Of a stretch of 64,000 nucleotides of DNA, positions 56,001-64,000 are shown piece after piece. A program made the position numbers and the translations under genes. The notes beneath the pieces were generated by a model. It worked only from the letters and a program-made list of their open reading frames with translations, was not told the origin of the DNA and searched no databases. The stretch is taken from contig NC_091188.1 of the NCBI RefSeq assembly GCF_040958095.1, positions 6,054,556-6,118,555 on the forward strand. Direction: 5' to 3'. Origin of the DNA: Procambarus clarkii. Lineage: Eukaryota; Arthropoda; Malacostraca; Decapoda; Cambaridae. Each line of letters begins with the position of its first letter. Positions within the stretch are counted from its first letter, which is position 1.

Positions 56001-59000
56001 TGAAATAGGGTGTGGGAAATGTGTCCTGGAGGCATCTCAAGTTGCAATAACTCAGAGTTGGTCCCATGTACTGAACAGTACTGTATAACGAAATCAGTGA
56101 ATACAGTACAATGAGATCAGTGTAAATACAGTACAATGCTATCAGTGTGAATACAATACAATGAGATCATATATTATTGAATATGATAAAAAGGTGAGAT
56201 CAATAATTTTAGCACAAATCTTCTCTATTTTTCTTATGTTTTTATTCACTTGAGAAGGAAGTTGAAACATTAACTCTCTAAAGTTTATTTTACAATTTTA
56301 TTAAGGACTGACACAAAGAGATGAGTTTCATTGACTTTGTCAACATTATCAAAGGCAGAGTTTGAGTAATTAGAAGTGTTTGTGCTGCTGGATATATAAC
56401 CAGGGAAGAGGTGAAGCGCCTCACTTACAGGACAATAAGCCTGTTGCAGCTTACTAATCCCCTGTTTCTAAATGGCAGGGAAAGTATATTACATGTTTCA
56501 TTGTGTTCTCAAAGATGGTGAGTGTAATTTGGTGTTAGTTGGTTTGATTTGCTTGATGTATAATGTCTCCCCAATGTCCAGTCTTCTAATGTTGCTGTAT
56601 TTGTCGATTAGTTTGTTGTTGTTTGTCAGGATATCCCTAGTTAAGTGTATAGATTGTATGTTCCTTGATAGCGTCTTGCTGTTTGCGCATTGTTAAGCAC
56701 CTTGAAATGATGATGTTTTCTTGCCTATATATATTGAGTTTGTGGGGATGAGTCTCCAACAAACTGTCAGCCCCAATGCATGCTACTGCTAATAAACTTG
56801 TCTCATGTGGAAAGCACATTGGTTGAGAGAGAGCCTCACATCTACATCCTGATGGCTCCTTGGGTTTACATCCTCAGCAGCTTGGTCTCTGCCCATGTTT
56901 TCTACCTGATGATTAATGTGGCTGAGAGTGCTTGCAGTACAACACTGGCTTCAGGAATACTTTGTAACAAGATGTCAAGAGGCAAAGTACTGTATCTACG
57001 TATCTTGAAACTTCAAATGTCCTAAACAGCTACCTGGGTGCAACATCATCCACAAAAAACAAAAGCAAGCAGCATAATACCTAGAAAGGTTTGTTCAAAA
57101 TATGTAGCAAACTGGTTGAAGTGCTGTCCACATATGATCAGGAGACAAACACCCCTCCTAGAAAACATGAGAAAAAAGGGTAGCTTCCAAAACTATTACA
57201 TCTTCAAAATGGCCACCTGGAGATAACAATACACTAAGATGCGAGTATTCCACATGTAAACCTTCATGCAGTAAGCTAAAATAGTTTATTGTTAATATTA
57301 CTCCATTTCCCATTTGCATTGGGTGGGTGAGAAACTGATAAGAATAGTACAGTATAAAAAAGATAATGTAGAGTAAAAAAATCAAGATGGTCAGCGACTC
57401 CCAACCTTTCACGATACATACCACACTGCAGATACATGGGAAAACTAGCTTATGTACTGCCACTGTATAGCAAAATATATACAGTAGCAAAATACTGTAT
57501 CCAAACCAGGATCTTAGCCATATAACAGCCTCGCCTCGGTATTAAGTACTAGGGCCTTTACCACTCCTATATCAGAACCGTCCTGTACCACCACAAACAC
57601 ATCAGATATAATACAAATCTTATTATACAAGATATAATACAAAATAAACGATTCATTGTTAGTACTCAGAAGCAGCCGTATAAATTTTCATCATCAATCA
57701 TTCCCTCTTAGTAAAGTGCTTCTTCCTAGTCCCATTGTCACTTCTCAGGCGTTGTTCACATATCCAGTACAGTATATATGCAGCTACACAATGTTTTCTC
57801 TTCACATGAGCACATTGCACCCACCCATCTTCATGGTCTTTCTTGCTCTTATTGCTGTCGTGAATTCACTAATGAATTTTCTCATCAATATCATCACCAT
57901 TTAATTTTATCTTACTGCTAACATCTTAATACACAACTTTTAGTTTTATACTCTTTTTAATAACATCTCTCTATTTTATTTAAGTACTGTATCGAGTTAC
58001 ATATATAATATCCCGAGTTTATTTCAGACTCGCAACTCTGGACAACAACCTACCATACTTCATCGACTTTCACAATTTTTGTTATTTACTGTATTAACTT
58101 TTGTAACCTTTCCTCTAAATGAAGAATACAGAGAATTACTTACCTAACCTCTACTTCTGGCTTATTATGTCTTTCTACAACTTGAGAGTTGAAATTCTGA
58201 AGGCACATGGCAGCAGAAAGTGTGTGCCGTACAGCATTCAGATAGGGACGTAACGTGGCTGACTGAAAAAATATAATTTAATTAGAAGTTAATGAAGACA
58301 CTGTCAAATATGAATATGTTTTGGAAATATACATCTTTAGTGTTTTTTGTTTTATACTGAACTTTTTTGGAATGCATTTTTGCAAAAATGTGCAACTTTA
58401 ATGGGAAAATGCAGTTTCGAAGGTAAATGTGTAGAGTTCAAATACCGAGATGTAACAAGGTTTCACCAAATAACTACAAGTACTGTATAGTAATTAACAA
58501 AAGAAGGTGCCAAGCTGGGAAAACTACATAGCACTGTCCAAATAACATCAAGCAAAATTTAAAATAATGCTTCCTTTTAATTCATGGATTAGGCAATTAT
58601 TAAAAGAAGGTGCCAACTGGAAAGACCATATAGCTCTTAGTATTTGAAGCTGTTCTGGGCTCCCAATCTGTCCCTGTGCAGCTTTCCTGACTTTAGCCAA
58701 GGTAAGACAATTATGACAATAAAGCACTAAGCAAGCATGACATAGCCAAGTCAGCCATAGGAATAAGTAGGTAAATTATATTGTAATAATAATCACCAAA
58801 AGGTAAGGTAAGTATCGGGAGACAGCTCTAAGCCAAATTCAGAGGGCACACCAGAATTTGCTAACTCCCAGCACCACTCACTCAAGCCAGTTCTGTACCC
58901 TTCTGAAAGCCCCAAGATCAAGCCAGAAAAAAAACACTTCCCTGTCACTCCATGCTTTATGTGTACCAGGTGTATTGTAACAATCCCCCCTGTTAAATAA

Positions 59001-59452
59001 AGTTACCTTCCAGGAAAATCATCACCCAACAGGCAGCAAATGCAATTAATTTTCCAATGATCCCCAGGCAGAGCAGAAGCCAAATGAAATCTCAGCATGA
59101 AGGTTGAACCAGAAATCTCCTAGTTCATGTCTCAAATAATACTAAAATTCCACTTTTAAAGCTTGAGCCTTCTTTGCATTATACTGTACAGGCAAGACCA
59201 TCACAGGCCTAGATAAAAATATAGTCGATATCCTTGGGGATCTAACAGAGACGCTTTACCGAGTTTATACCCGCAACTAATAAATACCTAAGAAGCAGAA
59301 CAAATGAGGGATTGCTAGTGAGGACGAGCCATGAATCCCGAGGGCACAGGGGGTCCCAGAGCCATCGACCCTAGTCCCTCACCTCATGACTCATGCAAAC
59401 CCACATCAGCACCTCGCCCAGTACCCCAGTGAACCACAGTCCAACTTACCAT
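50084..59452 (-). CDS. Arpc4: ARPC4, Arp2/3 complex subunit 4 (complete, 6 exons)
   Basis: 20 kDa core subunit of the Arp2/3 complex that nucleates branched actin; ARPC4 pairs with ARPC2 to form the structural backbone. Exons in transcription order: 59452-59450 (ATG only), 58262-58144, 54762-54610, 54158-54104, 51590-51420, 50089-50084 (Phe plus TGA). The joined frame is 168 residues, exactly the usual animal length. Highly conserved blocks seen: [92 protein letters not shown]. All junctions are AG/GT and phases agree. Intron 4 carries a large minisatellite. The region above 59452 should hold the promoter. Confidence 0.96.
50500..50960 (+). repeat. Possible LINE C-terminal remnant
   Basis: Weak resemblance of broken frames ([27 protein letters not shown]) to the end of a LINE reverse transcriptase. 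Last ARPC4 intron. Confidence 0.4.
51420..51590 (-). CDS. Arpc4: ARPC4 exon 5
   Basis: Acceptor TATTCAACAG, donor GTAAGT. Encodes [20 protein letters not shown] through [14 protein letters not shown]. Reading past the donor gives a long unconserved extension, so splicing to the terminal Phe exon is the supported model. Confidence 0.96.
51840..51985 (-). other. Exon-like open segment, unrecognised
   Basis: A good acceptor (ATAATTCTTGCAG) is followed by an open frame including [20 protein letters not shown] and a stop after ITLRF. It lies inside ARPC4 intron 4 on the same strand. No family recognised. The AAACACTACAGTAAGG and AGAACTCTGGTTG words also resemble hAT terminal sequence, so it may be transposon-derived. 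Confidence 0.25.
52250..53640. repeat. Composite repeat unit surrounding the minisatellite
   Basis: GC-richer block with CCTTTTCTGGTGGGTCACTT at the left and a CACTTGAGGCCACCACCACT segment and poly(A) at 53454-53474 on the right. The 31-bp array is embedded in it. Class unknown. No gene. Confidence 0.55.
52621..53179 (+). repeat. 31-bp minisatellite, 18 units, with 124-bp higher-order structure
   Basis: Unit CAGTTGGACTAACACACGGC followed by CTGGCAGGAGC. Eighteen consecutive 31-bp units start at 52621 with no indels. Variant units (CGGTTGG; CACATGG; CAGCTGG) recur in a fixed order in units 6-9, 11-14 and 15-18. Intron 4 of ARPC4. Confidence 0.96.
53641..54103. other. ARPC4 intron 4, unassigned part
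   Basis: Two overlapping 74-75 codon plus-strand frames (53652, 53683) with no conserved features. Nothing else seen. Confidence 0.45.
54104..54158 (-). CDS. Arpc4: ARPC4 exon 4 (55 nt)
   Basis: Acceptor TTTACTTTACAG, donor GTTAGT. Encodes [18 protein letters not shown], restoring the Arg codon split with exon 3. Confidence 0.95.
54610..54762 (-). CDS. Arpc4: ARPC4 exon 3
   Basis: Acceptor TTGTGTTCACAG, donor GTATTT. Encodes [19 protein letters not shown] through ILCHKFM, ending two bases into an Arg codon. Confidence 0.96.
55389..55990 (+). repeat. Diverged duplicated segment
   Basis: 55389-55640 and 55747-55990 share GGAGGCAACATTACAAGAAA / GGAAGCAACATTACATGAAA, TTGG(G)AAAGC, ATTTAAAA(T/C)CAAATTC and GATGTGATTAAA / GCATGTGATTAAA. 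An old tandem duplication about 360 bp apart. Confidence 0.75.
56090..56170 (+). repeat. About 27-bp tandem, three copies
   Basis: Units of AATACAGTACAATGAGATCA with small changes; the variable word GAGATCAGTG/GCTATCAGTG alternates. Confidence 0.85.
56171..58143. other. ARPC4 intron 2, unassigned
   Basis: Plus-strand open frames of 60-82 codons at 56472-57904 lack recognisable domains. CTACTGCTAATAAACTTGTC near 56780 could be the end of an unidentified retroelement. No conserved gene. Confidence 0.45.
58144..58262 (-). CDS. Arpc4: ARPC4 exon 2
   Basis: Acceptor TATTTTTTCAG, donor GTAAGT. Encodes residues 2-40, [15 protein letters not shown] to HNKPEVEV, and ends two bases into an Arg codon. 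Confidence 0.96.
58263..59449. other. ARPC4 intron 1
   Basis: 58600-58640 and 58500-58530 share AAAGAAGGTGCCAA..TGG. A GC-richer repeat-like block lies at 58790-59000. No gene. Confidence 0.5.
59450..59452 (-). CDS. Arpc4: ARPC4 exon 1: start codon only
   Basis: ATG followed at once by GTAAG donor. Chosen because exon 2 opens in frame at SATLRPYL, the family's second residue, directly after an acceptor. The 5' UTR extends above 59452; its start is not known. Confidence 0.82.
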
Positions 59453-59960
59453 GATGACTGATTGCAAGAGGACGAGCACAGCGACGATCAATCTAAGACT
59501 CGTCAAGCGGTAAGCTTCCTGTCACTTATCTGTGGTGGTGGTGGTGGCCCCGGGTCGTCCCAACCCTCGTGGCTCCGGCCTGCGCCTCCCGTCTCCTCCC
59601 ACACACATTATCTCTCACGCCCTCTTCTCTATCCCCGTCCTAACCTCATGTATAACATATAAATGAATATACCACAACTTCTGATGTGCACACATTTGCC
59701 CGATCAACAAAGCTGACAGAGATTCGTGTGTATTATTTAATATTTAACGTTCTATTTTCATCCGTTTCGCTCGAACGCAGTTTGCCATTGTTTACATACT
59801 TAATTTTTCATATTAACGACGAAATAAAATTACTAAGATCAAATATGATCAATTTTCATTTTGAATTAAATACTGGACGGGTATCGGAGCTGTACTCCTG
59901 TTAAAGTGTGATATTACAGGGCGTTGTACTGGTCGCGCCGCCACCCACGTAGTGCAAGAA
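59453..59960 (-). promoter_or_regulatory. ARPC4 5' UTR and probable promoter region
   Basis: Upstream of the start codon, with a GC-richer patch at about 59520-59645 and no convincing TATA box at a fixed distance. Short open frames here on the plus strand are not conserved. Assigned by position only. Confidence 0.4.
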
Positions 59961-60410
59961 ACACATGAGGTAATAGACAATAATGGTACAGTAATTTGCT
60001 AGATTCATTTAAATAATTATTTATTTTTTATTTTGTTATTGACAAACTTAGTACACACGCTGCTACCCTATTCTATATGAAGGACTACATAGTATGGATA
60101 AAAAACTAACACTGAATTCAGCTAATATCCCCATCTCACCGGACAGTTAGTCATACATGGGATGAGGAGAAAACACGAGATGTGGTCTAGTCTGCTAGCC
60201 TGCACTAACTATGCGTTGAGCACAAGAATATCTTCCACTATTCGTCAGTGTATAACGTAGTTACAGAGCTCAAAGTATCTCATACCATTTGGTTTAGTCA
60301 TTGATAACAGGGCACTCACAAATAGTATTTACTAGTTGTGTTTTTACGGGGGTTGAGCTTTGCTCTTTCGGCCCGCCTCTCAACTGTCAATCAACTGTTT
60401 ACTAACTACT

Positions 60411-60609
60411 TTTTTTTTTTCCACACCACACACACCCCAGGAAGCAGCCCGTGACAGCTGACTAACTCCCAGGTACCTATTTACTGCTAGGTAACAGGGG
60501 TACTTAGGGTGAAAGAAACTTTGCCCATTTGTTTCTGCCTCGTGCGGGAATCGAACCCGCGCCACAGAATTACGAATCCTGCGCGCTATCCACCAGGCTA
60601 CGAGGCCCC
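60411..60609 (-). mobile_element. tRNA-derived SINE
   Basis: Minus strand: GGGGCCTCGTAGCCTGGTGG then ATAGCGCGCAGG (A box), GCGGGTTCGATTCCCGCACG (B box in a perfect T-arm stem), then GAGGCAGAAACAAATGGGCA, CCTAGCAGTAAATAGGTACC, GGGAGTTAGTCAGCTG, GGGCTGCTTCCTGGGGTGTG and a short A tail (T run 60411-60420). The head is so tRNA-like that a tRNA finder may flag it, but the linked body shows it is a SINE. Confidence 0.92.
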
Positions 60610-60749
60610 ATAGTGTTGGAGAGAACTCGCTTGTTCACATAGTTCAGTGTTCACCGTTGGGGGACTCAGCCATCTCACACACTTACCGATATCTCAGCCT
60701 ATTCTGGAAGTTACAGTGACTTTAGAGTTCTATTTGATAGCCTAAGATT

Positions 60750-61215
60750 TTTTTACCTGAGGGCCATTAACATTCTGGTGACCTCGATGAGGACAGGAAG
60801 CCGACGGCTTGTCAAACGTCCCCACATTAGAACTGATGATTTTTTCAAACTGGATTTTAAAATTCAAGTCTTGGCATTTACGGCTTCGGCGGGTAGGCAG
60901 TTCCATGGGTTTATAATCTCTTGGTTGAAAAAGCCTCTCCTGTTTTCAGTCCTATATTGTGGCTTGTTGAGATCGAAACTTTGTGTTTATATCTGAGTTT
61001 ATCTTTGTGTTACATCTGACCTTCTGAAGAAGTTGTCTGGATCAGTATCCTCCAAATTGTTAAGTATTTTAAAAGTTTCGATAAGATCCGACCAGTCATG
61101 TCTGGTGAGCAGTGGTTGTTAGCCCTGAGGCCCTCGGCCGTTCCTGGTACGAGAGTTGACCTAGTTCTGGAATGATTTTTGTTGCCTTGTGTTAGACTCT
61201 CCAAAGATCTATATC
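60750..61215 (-). pseudogene. LINE 3' fragment
   Basis: Minus-strand broken frames with ATKIIPELGQLSYQERP and the tail TTATGGG..GAACTGCCTACC, GACAAGCCGTCGGCTTCC. One of the better preserved copies of the CR1-like tail family, also at 25690, 38890, 5550 and 8990. Confidence 0.78.
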
Positions 61216-61219
61216 TTTC

Positions 61220-61400
61220 TGAAGACGAGGTCTACATGTTTGCTACCCGCTCCTCCTCTCGTCTTCCCCTCTATCTCTTCCCGACCATCCCCCTCCTCCC
61301 ACCCGGCCATGTCCCCTCCCCCATCTCCTCGTCCTCTATACTCTTCCTCCCGCCCAGCTTCTTCCCCTCTTCCCCCTAGTCTTACTCCCCCCCCCCAAAG
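61220..61400 (+). repeat. Pyrimidine-rich low-complexity tract
   Basis: C/T-rich (CCCCTCCC, CCTCCTCCC runs) ending in a C run at 61387-61396. Open frames rich in Pro and Ser here are compositional. Confidence 0.8.
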
Positions 61401-61462
61401 AAATAATTTTTTCTGGTGAAAAACTCTTCGGGAATCTCAACCAATATTTCACAATTGACTAG

Positions 61463-63745
61463 ATTCAAGTTCAAGTATGTTTATTGAGATAAGCAATAAA
61501 TACATCTCAAAGGGATAGAGTAGCTTAGGCTATTTCTACCCCCCCCCCCCTTTACTTCAAGTTCCTCAAGGGGCGCACAAATTCAGTGAGTACAAATAGA
61601 CAAATAACATTACAAGAATCCCATTTAACATCGCAGGTTTATATAGTAAGTACAGCATATAATTGTTACACTCTCGGGGCAAAATTCTTGTAGCTCCTAA
61701 GTATACTGTCTATCATACCATTATCACACATCCAAACAATTTGATGTGGTACACTATTTATTTCTTTATTTCAATAGTTATCAATAAGTTGACACTCTAA
61801 TACATAATGTTCTAAGGTGTGGGCGTGCGGCATACTACATAATTTACACTCCTTATCTTTTTCACTGACATCAACACCGTATTGCCAGATATATTTGTAT
61901 CCTAATCTTAATCTCATGTAAATTGAATCCTTCCAAGTAGACTTTCCTCTACCATAGGTGAAGAACGAATTTGTATTTATTATTGAATAATTCTTAAGTG
62001 TTACTACTGTCCACCATTGCCAATCTCTTTACCATTTCTTCACCCTCTTGGATCATCTTGATTCTTGTTTTTATTTGTTTCAAGGTTAACTGACATACAA
62101 CATCAACAAGAGTTTTTTCCGTGGCTCTCTTTGCTATCTCATCAACTGCCTCATTCAACAGTATTCCCACATGTGAAGGGATCCACATGAATCTTACTTT
62201 ATACCCAGTTTTTTCTAATTTCTTAACATTCTCTCTACACTCTATCACAATATTCTGGTAAACTGGTCGTCTGCTAGTTAAAGACTCTAACGCTTCTCTA
62301 CTGTCAATAAAGAAGCAAGCATTTTTACCACAGTTAAGTACTTCCTGTAATCCTGCTTGGAGCTCAGCCTGCGTTGAAGAGACATTGTCAGTTAAGTGGC
62401 GACCAATAACAGTATCTACAGTGCTGATGTCAGTGTACTCCCTGATCAAGACTCCACATCGTGCCTTCCCATCCCTAGTTATTGACCCATCACAATATAC
62501 ATGTAGAGTGTTTTCTGTAGGTAATTTTCTAATTATACAATCATATGTTGCCCTCAGCTCTCCTATCTCATACATGCTTTTTTCTTTTGAAAGGTAATAA
62601 TTACTACATCTACATTACAATCCTCCCATGGTGGTGTGAATTGTCTCTTAGGCAGAGCAATACATTCTGTAATAACATTATACTTTATAACATTAGAACA
62701 TAAGGTACTCAAATATGCTCTCTTCTTTATCATACATTGTTCATTTTGAACAATGAGCCCACCTTTTGAACTGAGAGGATTAATTCATTAGCTCCCCCAC
62801 CTCTCATTAATCTAATGGCAGAGGCTACATTTAGCTCTGAAATTCTATCTCCAATACTCTTCAGATTCAACTCCATCCTCATTATCTCAATCATAGCATT
62901 TCTTGGGCATCCTAAAATAATTCTCATGGCTTCATTTTGTACCTTCTCCAACTTGCCCATCCTACCTTTACCGAAACAAGAAATGACAGGTACAGCATAA
63001 TCAATAAGGGATCTTATAGTACTCAAGTATATCATTCGTAGCACAGGGACTCCCACTCCCTTTCCACAGCATGCCAAGGCATTCAAAGGTTGTAATCTCT
63101 TTCAATATTGACCCAACACTCTGTTCATCTCAGCTTCCAAACTCTCATGGGTATATCCAACATATATGCCAAAATATTTATATATATTAACTCCTCTCTA
63201 TATTTTTACCGTTTATTTTCAATATAATGGGCCTCCGACTTCTACATTCAAACTTAGTTTTGTCTTCATTAACCACCAGTCCCATGTGCTGACACAGATT
63301 TCCGAAATTATCCAACACTGTTTGAGCCTTTGAAATATCTTTGCCCTGAAACAAAATATCATCGGCATATATGATTGGAGTTACCCCATTTGAGTATCTC
63401 TCAGATGCTATCTTATTCATTAGTATATTAAACAGGGTGGGACTCAACACTCCTCCCTGAGGTGTGCCGAGTTCAAAAGATCTCACACCTGACATACAAC
63501 CTTGATACCACACCTGAGCCTTCCTCTCGTGAAGATAATCCTCTATCCAGCGTAATAATCTCCTTTTAACACCAAGACCAGCTAGTTCATATAAGATAAT
63601 CTCTTTATTGGCTTTATCAAATGCTCCTTGTAAATCAATAAAAATTCTATAATAATCATTATCATTAGCTAGACATTTAATAATACAGTCAGAGGTACTT
63701 TTGCCTTTGAGGAACCCGAACAAATTACTAGACAGCTGATCACCT
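61463..63745 (-). mobile_element. 5'-truncated LINE with reverse transcriptase and RNase H
   Basis: Read from 63745 down: reverse transcriptase (63723-63187) with GFLKGKSTSDCI, RIFIDLQGAFDKA, GTPQGGVLSPTLFN, YADD (IIYADDILF) and GLVVNEDKTKF; thumb (63086-62730) with TIRSLIDYAVPVISCFG and KLEKVQNEAMRIILGCPR; RNase H (62575-61994); then LRLGYKYIWQYG and a CKLC...H...H...C knuckle near 61850; 3' end with AATAAACATACTTGAACTTG. Domains are in three frames, so it is frameshifted and inactive. The 5' part, including endonuclease, is absent. Confidence 0.9.
61994..62575 (-). pseudogene. RNase H domain of the LINE
   Basis: The open frame of 193 codons keeps all expected catalytic residues: Asp in VYCDGSITRDG, Glu in STQAELQAGLQ, Asp in FFIDSREAL, and His/Asp in WIPSHVGILLNEAVDEIA. 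An RNase H downstream of reverse transcriptase is typical of I/Jockey-superfamily elements. It is one fragment of the inactive element, not a host gene. Confidence 0.88.
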
Positions 63746-64000
63746 ATTATATATAAGTCTATTTAAAATTATCAAGTAAATTCAGGTAAATATACATTTG
63801 TACTTTCCATTGCGTGTGATTCCGCACGAGCCCTCCGAAATGAAACAATGTATCATACACAATGGGGGGAGCCTTGACCACGAAGCCTCGGATTTTCTAT
63901 TCTGATAAGGCCAGTAGACACGGTGACACAGGTATAGACAGGTAAACAAACGTCAAGCATCCCGTCACACCCAAAACAATGTAGCAGTAGATCCGGTGGA
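63746..64000. other. Window end, nothing recognised
   Basis: Moderately GC-rich unique-looking sequence beyond the LINE truncation point. No open frame or repeat partner found. Confidence 0.4.

Noticed and set aside
60535-60609. A tRNA gene on the minus strand
   Set aside because: The A and B boxes and the T-arm are good, but the sequence continues into a SINE body and A tail that recurs at 40055-40272, so it is a SINE head.

Overview
This 64 kb window is nuclear DNA from an animal with spliced genes, long AT-rich introns and a dense load of transposable elements. The repeat content (tRNA-derived SINEs with poly(A) tails, decayed LINEs, Tigger/pogo, hAT and piggyBac remnants, long (AT)n and (TAA)n tracts, and a patch of the arthropod telomere word TTAGG) together with the protein sequences points to an arthropod, most likely a decapod crustacean such as a crayfish or lobster. 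The species assignment is inference; no mitochondrial or rRNA marker is present.

Three conserved protein-coding genes can be assembled exon by exon with matching splice phases. (1) Plus strand, 3538-19337: the last eight exons (500 residues) of an adenylate-forming acyl-CoA synthetase of the 4-coumarate:CoA ligase-like/luciferase-like group. The N-terminal exon(s) are not found. (2) Plus strand, 38011-45974: a complete five-exon SEC22B R-SNARE gene (213 residues). (3) Minus strand, 59452-50084: a complete six-exon ARPC4 gene (Arp2/3 complex 20 kDa subunit, 168 residues), whose first coding exon holds only the start Met and whose last holds one Phe plus stop. The three genes are housekeeping or metabolic and have no evident functional link. 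SEC22B and ARPC4 converge tail to tail.

The rest is repeats. 1-3537: upstream flank with a hAT-type transposase fragment, a 56-bp tandem array and (AT)n. 3746-19052: ligase introns carrying a foldback MITE with TTAGG words, LINE fragments, a broken piggyBac transposase, a Tigger-type MITE, SINEs and trinucleotide arrays. 19338-38010: intergenic, with a 982-bp Tigger deletion derivative, a decayed minus-strand LINE (about 22.98-25.25 kb), a SINE-tail minisatellite, a full SINE with a long poly(A) tail, and a 903-bp solo LTR sitting in a LINE tail. 38086-45825: SEC22B introns with LINE, SINE and hAT MITE copies. 50090-59449: ARPC4 introns with an 18-unit minisatellite that has a higher-order structure. 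60.4-63.75 kb: a SINE and a 5'-truncated LINE with reverse transcriptase and RNase H domains.

I found no CRISPR array, operon, rRNA or functional tRNA gene, and nothing that looks like a new defence or biosynthetic system. The most notable findings concern repeat biology: precisely dateable insertions with target-site duplications, a higher-order minisatellite, a foldback retroposon-like family, and a SINE whose tail expanded into a minisatellite.
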